The position numbers and the translations under genes were made by a program. From Lantana camara (taxonomy: Eukaryota > Streptophyta > Magnoliopsida > Lamiales > Verbenaceae), in assembly GCA_037501455.1 (NCBI GenBank), contig CM074862.1, positions 60,419,501 to 60,483,500 on the forward strand: a DNA stretch of 64,000 bases. The letters are read 5' to 3'. The notes beneath the pieces are model-generated. The model did no database searches and had not been told where the DNA came from. It was given only the letters and a program-made list of their open reading frames with translations. Positions 59,437 to 64,000 of this stretch are shown one piece after another; the first letter of the stretch is position 1, and the number at the start of each line of letters is the position of its first letter.

Positions 59437-60329
59437 GCCTGCCCAAGTTAAAACTGCGAGCAACTCTCTCGTATTCACCCAAGTTCGAGATTCATGACGT
59501 CCCGACGAGGGTTAGCTCGAGAAAGGTCTTCAAGCATAAGGGGCTTGATTCTTCAAGTAATGACGGAGGGCTCCTTCACGACTTGGTTCCGGCTAAGAGC
59601 AGCTCGATTTGTCTCACACGATGAGAGGGTCTAAACGAGATTCAACACCCACGATTTGATTCATTTCAAGCTAACTCAAGAGCTCGAAGATACACGAGTG
59701 GCGTTGTCACCGGACCACCACCACTCGCACCTTCTCACGTTTGTTGAATCGCCTTAGAAGCTCAGTAGAATCACGACCCTCGACGTACCGTAGAGCTAGA
59801 ACACTCGTACCCTCAAAGTTGTCTCTCAAGACAACTAAGCAACAACAATCACACGCGCACGTAATAAGGAAGAAAAGAGTACCATACGCAAATATCGGGC
59901 ATATGCACGATGTAGGCAAATAGGCAACCCAACTAAATGGGTTACCATAAAATCAAACGATGCATGAAGTGAGATGCGATGAATACTTAGTGACCTTTCA
60001 CCATGGGGAAATATCGAGCTCGATATAATCTTGAAGTTGAACTGGGATCTTGAAGTTACTTTGTTTCGAAGACCTCGGGTTCGAGTTCTTCAGCAACTCT
60101 CATCATGTATCCAAGTTCTCTATATTTGAAGCAATCCTTCAATCTCTTCCGTATGATTCGGATCTCCATTTTAATCTATTAGTTCCAAATGGGAAAAGCA
60201 TCGAATCGTTCTTCGGTAGTCAAATCTTCCTCTTCTTGTTGGTAGTGATGGTATTTTGCATTTCTTATAGATTTCTCATAATATGTGTTTCTTGTTTGCA
60301 CTCGAACTCGGATCGGATTCTTATCTCGT
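59437..60329 (-). other. Element F internal sequence without recognisable coding
   Basis: No intact frame or domain was seen. There is no 28-bp hairpin array here, unlike D and E. Confidence 0.6.
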
Positions 60330-60480
60330 CTAAGGGGTGTGAGGCTTTATCCGTAGCTCATCCATCTTCTTCAATCCTTGCTCGAGGTTTAAGAACTCGT
60401 GAAATTTTCTTACCATTGATTTTGGAGGATAGATTTGTAGTAAAATTCTCAAATAAAACCTCCCAAGTGAACTCTTCCCG
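60330..60480 (-). pseudogene. gag: Decayed gag remnant in element F
   Basis: Minus-strand translation in two frames still shows Gag-domain pieces: REEFTWEVLFENF (compare [12 protein letters not shown] in B) and, one frame over, FHEFLNLEQGLKKM (compare EFMDLKQG in A and B). An indel and stops separate them. A 185-codon plus-strand frame over the same DNA is antisense to this and has no known motif. Confidence 0.6.
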
Positions 60481-60938
60481 AACCGATCAAATTTCAACTT
60501 CATTCTCAGAAATACTTAGAAGCTCGACCTTGAATTTGAATGGAAGATACACTTCACCCTTTTCTTGGAATGGCCCCAAACAAATTTCCCAAGACCACAC
60601 TTTCTAGGTCATTTCCTTGCTCAGTCTTGGCATCATCATCTTTAAATCATGTCGGAAGTTAAATCCCTAGACTTCTTGTAAATCGAAAACACCTTCTCCT
60701 TGGTCTTTTTCCCCGGTGATGCTCGTTGGTGTTGAGACAATATCCTGAAATGAAAGTATAACTCCACAAGAATATTGATGCAGGCGGGGATTCAGTGCAT
60801 GTTTATGTGCACAATTAACACATTTAAGAGCAAATAATACAATTAAGAGCACATAAGCTATGTTAAAGTGGGAGTGAATGCAGACAAACACACATATAAT
60901 CCTAAGCCAAATGACCTAGACAGACAGATACGACACAC

Positions 60939-60973
60939 AAACTCCGATTTTGCAACCCGGAGCTCTGATACCA
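60939..60973 (-). promoter_or_regulatory. Primer-binding site and GCAA stem-loop of element F
   Basis: The primer-binding site is 60962-60973 (TGGTATCAGAGC on the minus strand). The stem-loop is 60939-60966: CTCCG pairs with CGGAG and GTT with AAT (one G-T pair), loop GCAA, with one unpaired G between the stems. Confidence 0.8.
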
Positions 60974-60980
60974 CCTTAGA

Positions 60981-63900
60981 TGTAACACCCCGAACGCAAG
61001 GCGCCATATCCCCCTCACTAGAACCCGACACTCGTAATGAAATGGAGAATCCGTACATGCACCAAGCATTAGCGAACGGGTGACAAACAAAAAAAAAAAA
61101 ACCTTCCTAAGCTAGTTGGTCTAAACCCTCATACAGAACGCGCATAAAAGCAACATACAAAAGCGGAAACATAAACAAAACAAACAAAGACATATAGTGA
61201 AGTTCAGTCAAACTTAAAATAATTTATATACAAACTTGCCTCCACAGCCAAAACTTACAAATACATAATTCGAAATACAGAGGATTAAAGTATGAAATGA
61301 AGAACATGATTTAGACCGAAAGCAGACTCGACCAAGCTACCAAAGACTCAGAAGACGGCAAACCGCCTAACTCGAACCAACGGACCGGAACCTGCAAAAT
61401 AAAAACATAAAGAGGGAGGGGTCAGTCACACTGACTGGGTGAGGGGCTACACACACACGGTACATACGTATACGGAGCACAGCACATATCGCATAAGGGA
61501 GTTCATAAACCGGGGCGTGGTTTTTACATTCTAAACCATTTTCACACGTGATACTAGATATAGGGAATAAAAGAGTTAGGCCAAAGGCCAAAACAACCAT
61601 ATTTTCTTAATTGGCAATCCACTCCCGTTTCACGAACCATTTCTTAACACACTATCATAACTAAATATAACGAAAATCAAACATAACACACACACACTAT
61701 CCGTCGACCTAAAATAAGCCGTCCCGGATTTAACACAACACATACGTAACATAACATAACCTCCGTCGACCTAAAATAAGCCATCCCAGGGCAGAACACA
61801 CATATACAGACGGAATCGGAATCAGAATCAGAATCACACTTACCCGGAACATACACACCCAACACACTTACCATAACCCACATCACACATTCTTATCACC
61901 TGCATACAAATCATACCACACACCCCGTACATACTTACCACATGCACACTTATCAAACATACACACTTACATACTTATCACATGCATACATATCATACAT
62001 ACACATATACATACGTATCATACATACACACATGCATACCCACACATCAAACATACTCACACACATACGTACATACACACATCATACGTAGACTTACACA
62101 TAATGTATCTTATCCCACAACATATAACATAACCGCACATATTCATATCACAGACGTATTTACACATACTTAAGGCTTATAATCACATGCATACATATCG
62201 GTCACATATCTTTAGGGTGTAAATATAACCTAACCTCACCTTACACCGACAAAACGGGTCAAAAGGAACAAACCGACGCCTTTGGAGAAATCTCGTCACC
62301 AACGGGATACTCCTCTGATCAAGACAAACACTAAAGACAGCTTTATCCTCAAAACGAACCATATAAACGCTCAGCAAATGCATATAGATGCAAATGATGC
62401 AATGCAAGTCAGAAACGTTCAAACTTAGACACATCGAATCAATTACCACCTTATCAAATTCATAACACATAAATCAAACTCATAAGAAATTATATAATAG
62501 CATATCAAGCGCATATACAAAGTTAATACACCTAAGAAAGCAAAAGACATAAAGGGAGCAACAAGGGATCACATATGGAGCATATAAGTTCATATCTTAC
62601 ATATATGCATAAAAATACCATAAACGACATGTAAAATAAAGACATAGCATGTCAATCAATCACATAATATTTCACTTTATATCATAACACATGCATATTC
62701 AAACTTAAGTCACATAAACAAGGCAAGAGTTACAAAGAAATATCACACGTAGCTCTTAAATGCATATCAATTCAAATCACATTTAGACTTATCAATCGAA
62801 GTCATAAAATTAGAATAAATAAGCAAACATTACAAATAATCACTTATTAACATGTTAGGATCATAATTGGAGTGGCAGAAATCAAATAAAAGTGAAGAGA
62901 ACTAAGAAAACAAAGTTCGGAGCAAAGGGAGCTACTGCCTCAAATCCACCCCGGTGGATTTGGGTCAGAGGCCAAAAACTTGAAGAAAAGCTTGCAAACT
63001 CCCCAAAAACTCAACCCCAACCAAAGAAACAGTATAAATACATGAAATGAAGCAAATATACCATAAAGATATACAAGAATATCGAGTCACAACATGATAC
63101 AAGTGCAAGAAATTCATACAAGTTAATACCCAAGCAATTACTTCAATGCTCATCAAAGGTAAGCTCATGAATCTTGAACTACCACTCAAAGTAAGTCCAT
63201 AGAAGTAATAAATGATGTCTTAGAAACATATAAGATGCACCAAATCAAAATAAAACTCAAGCATTCATGCATGATTCCTAAAAGAGCTTCAAACCCTTAC
63301 TATTCATGTCATATGCCAAATCTATATCAAATCTAGCCCATAATCAGAAATTCCTGGATGAAATGAAGCACATAAGGATAGGAGACATAAAAGTACACTT
63401 ACCTCTTGAATTGGATGAAGTTTGGACAAGTTTTGAGCTCAAAATTTGGAGATGATGAATAGTGACAGGATTCTTTCTCTTTTCTTGCTTCAGCTGCTCT
63501 TTCCTCATCTCCTTGGGGTCTAATCGGAATGGGGCTGATGGTGGGCGATAGAGGGGTGAGTTAGTGGAGTGTGGGCCCGAGAATTGGTCAAAAAGGTGTT
63601 GAAATGAAAAAGTTATGGCTATTTTAGTCAAAGGTGGCAAAACAATCACACGGGTTTGATTCCGGAAAAATTCGGAGAATCAAACGGGCTTAGAAAAATA
63701 GTTCCTTAGTTTCCTTTCTTCGTTTCAAGTCCGATGAATCTTTTGAAATTCGAATCCGAATTCCCGAGCTCAAGCTATGGCCTCCAGAACCCAAGGTGCG
63801 CTAAAACAAGTTAGGCCCTCGAGTCCCTAACAAATAAAACGGTATCAAAACCGTACTAAACGAACTCTAAAATAATAAACGAGCATATAAACAAGTTTGT

Positions 63901-64000
63901 AAATCACATAATTCATGTATATCAAGTTGTCACGAAACTTAGAATTGAAAACGGGATTAAACAGAAAAAAAACATGTTGAAAAGGTTCAAAAATGTTTAA
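60981..64000 (-). repeat. 5' LTR of element F (incomplete)
   Basis: It starts TGTAACACCCCGAACG. It contains the CAGTC/GACTG hairpin (61423-61437), a single near-perfect 20-bp palindrome AAATCCACC/GGTGGATTT (62942-62961), AC-rich simple repeats near 61930-62170, a donor CAAGAG|GTAAGTG at 63402 (minus) and the CGAGCTCAAGCTATGG block (~63765). Confidence 0.88.

Larger units (their letters stand above)
58809..64000 (-). mobile_element. Element F: non-autonomous LTR retrotransposon (runs off window)
   Basis: Left LTR 58809-59399 (internally deleted), internal domain 59400-60980 (1581 bp) with a degraded gag only, and a right LTR from 60981 to beyond the window end. Comparison with the left LTR suggests the right LTR ends about 135 bp past 64000. 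A primer-binding site and polypurine tract are present. It is inserted in LTR G' with left flank ATGTA; the right flank is not visible. Confidence 0.88.

Noticed and set aside
60050..60607. 185-codon plus-strand frame
   Set aside because: Antisense to a decayed gag in element F; no motif, and no ortholog-like features.

Overview
The window looks like repeat-rich intergenic DNA of a large plant nuclear genome. It is AT-rich and has no recognisable host gene. Almost everything is transposable element, mostly long-LTR Ty3/gypsy retrotransposons whose primer-binding sites match plant initiator-Met tRNA (TGGTATCAGAGC) and whose Pol ends in a chromodomain-like tail. This fits the chromovirus (Tekay/Del-like) lineage. 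The species cannot be told from the sequence.

Layout, left to right. 1-363: tail of a plus-strand LTR (X) inserted into the next element. 364-14780: element B, a minus-strand Ty3/gypsy element with a decayed gag-pol (2277-6815). Its 5' LTR is split by a 4.09-kb solo LTR, K (7233-11320). 14781-32282: element D, a non-coding, LARD-like element in an internal-LTR-internal-LTR tandem (LTRs 16635-20676 and 23762-32282). Its last LTR is split by element E (26535-31030, target duplication TATAT), which keeps only a broken gag. 32283-33824: 3' part of another LTR (G). 33825-35798: unassigned DNA and an unidentified repeat. About 35.8-40.3 kb: a decayed minus-strand L1-type LINE, cut by LTR fragment H (from 40319), which is itself split by solo LTR J (40532-44474, target duplication TACAT). 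44503-58808: plus-strand LTR G', split by the complete element A (46123-57781, target duplication TACGT, two LTRs of exactly 3487 bp). 58809-64000: element F, minus strand, with a decayed gag and a right LTR running off the window.

The elements form a family of autonomous-type copies (A, B) and probable parasites (D with no coding, E and F with gag only). They share cis elements that persist while the surrounding sequence diverges: (1) a stem-loop with an invariant GCAA loop starting inside the primer-binding site; (2) a hairpin beside the polypurine tract that overlaps the pol stop codon in A and B; (3) a 28-bp-period array of GAGAGA/TCTCTC hairpins just upstream of that hairpin in the non-autonomous D and E; (4) an LTR layout with two candidate introns around a 67-82-nt exon; (5) a family-specific cassette of GC-centred palindromes inside candidate intron 1; (6) a CAGTC/GACTG hairpin just before the second candidate splice acceptor. 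Several vary by paired changes that keep the stem. They are the most interesting content of the window.

No rRNA, tRNA, CRISPR or intact host gene was seen. All element boundaries, hairpins and splice sites were read by eye; no alignment, folding or database search was run.
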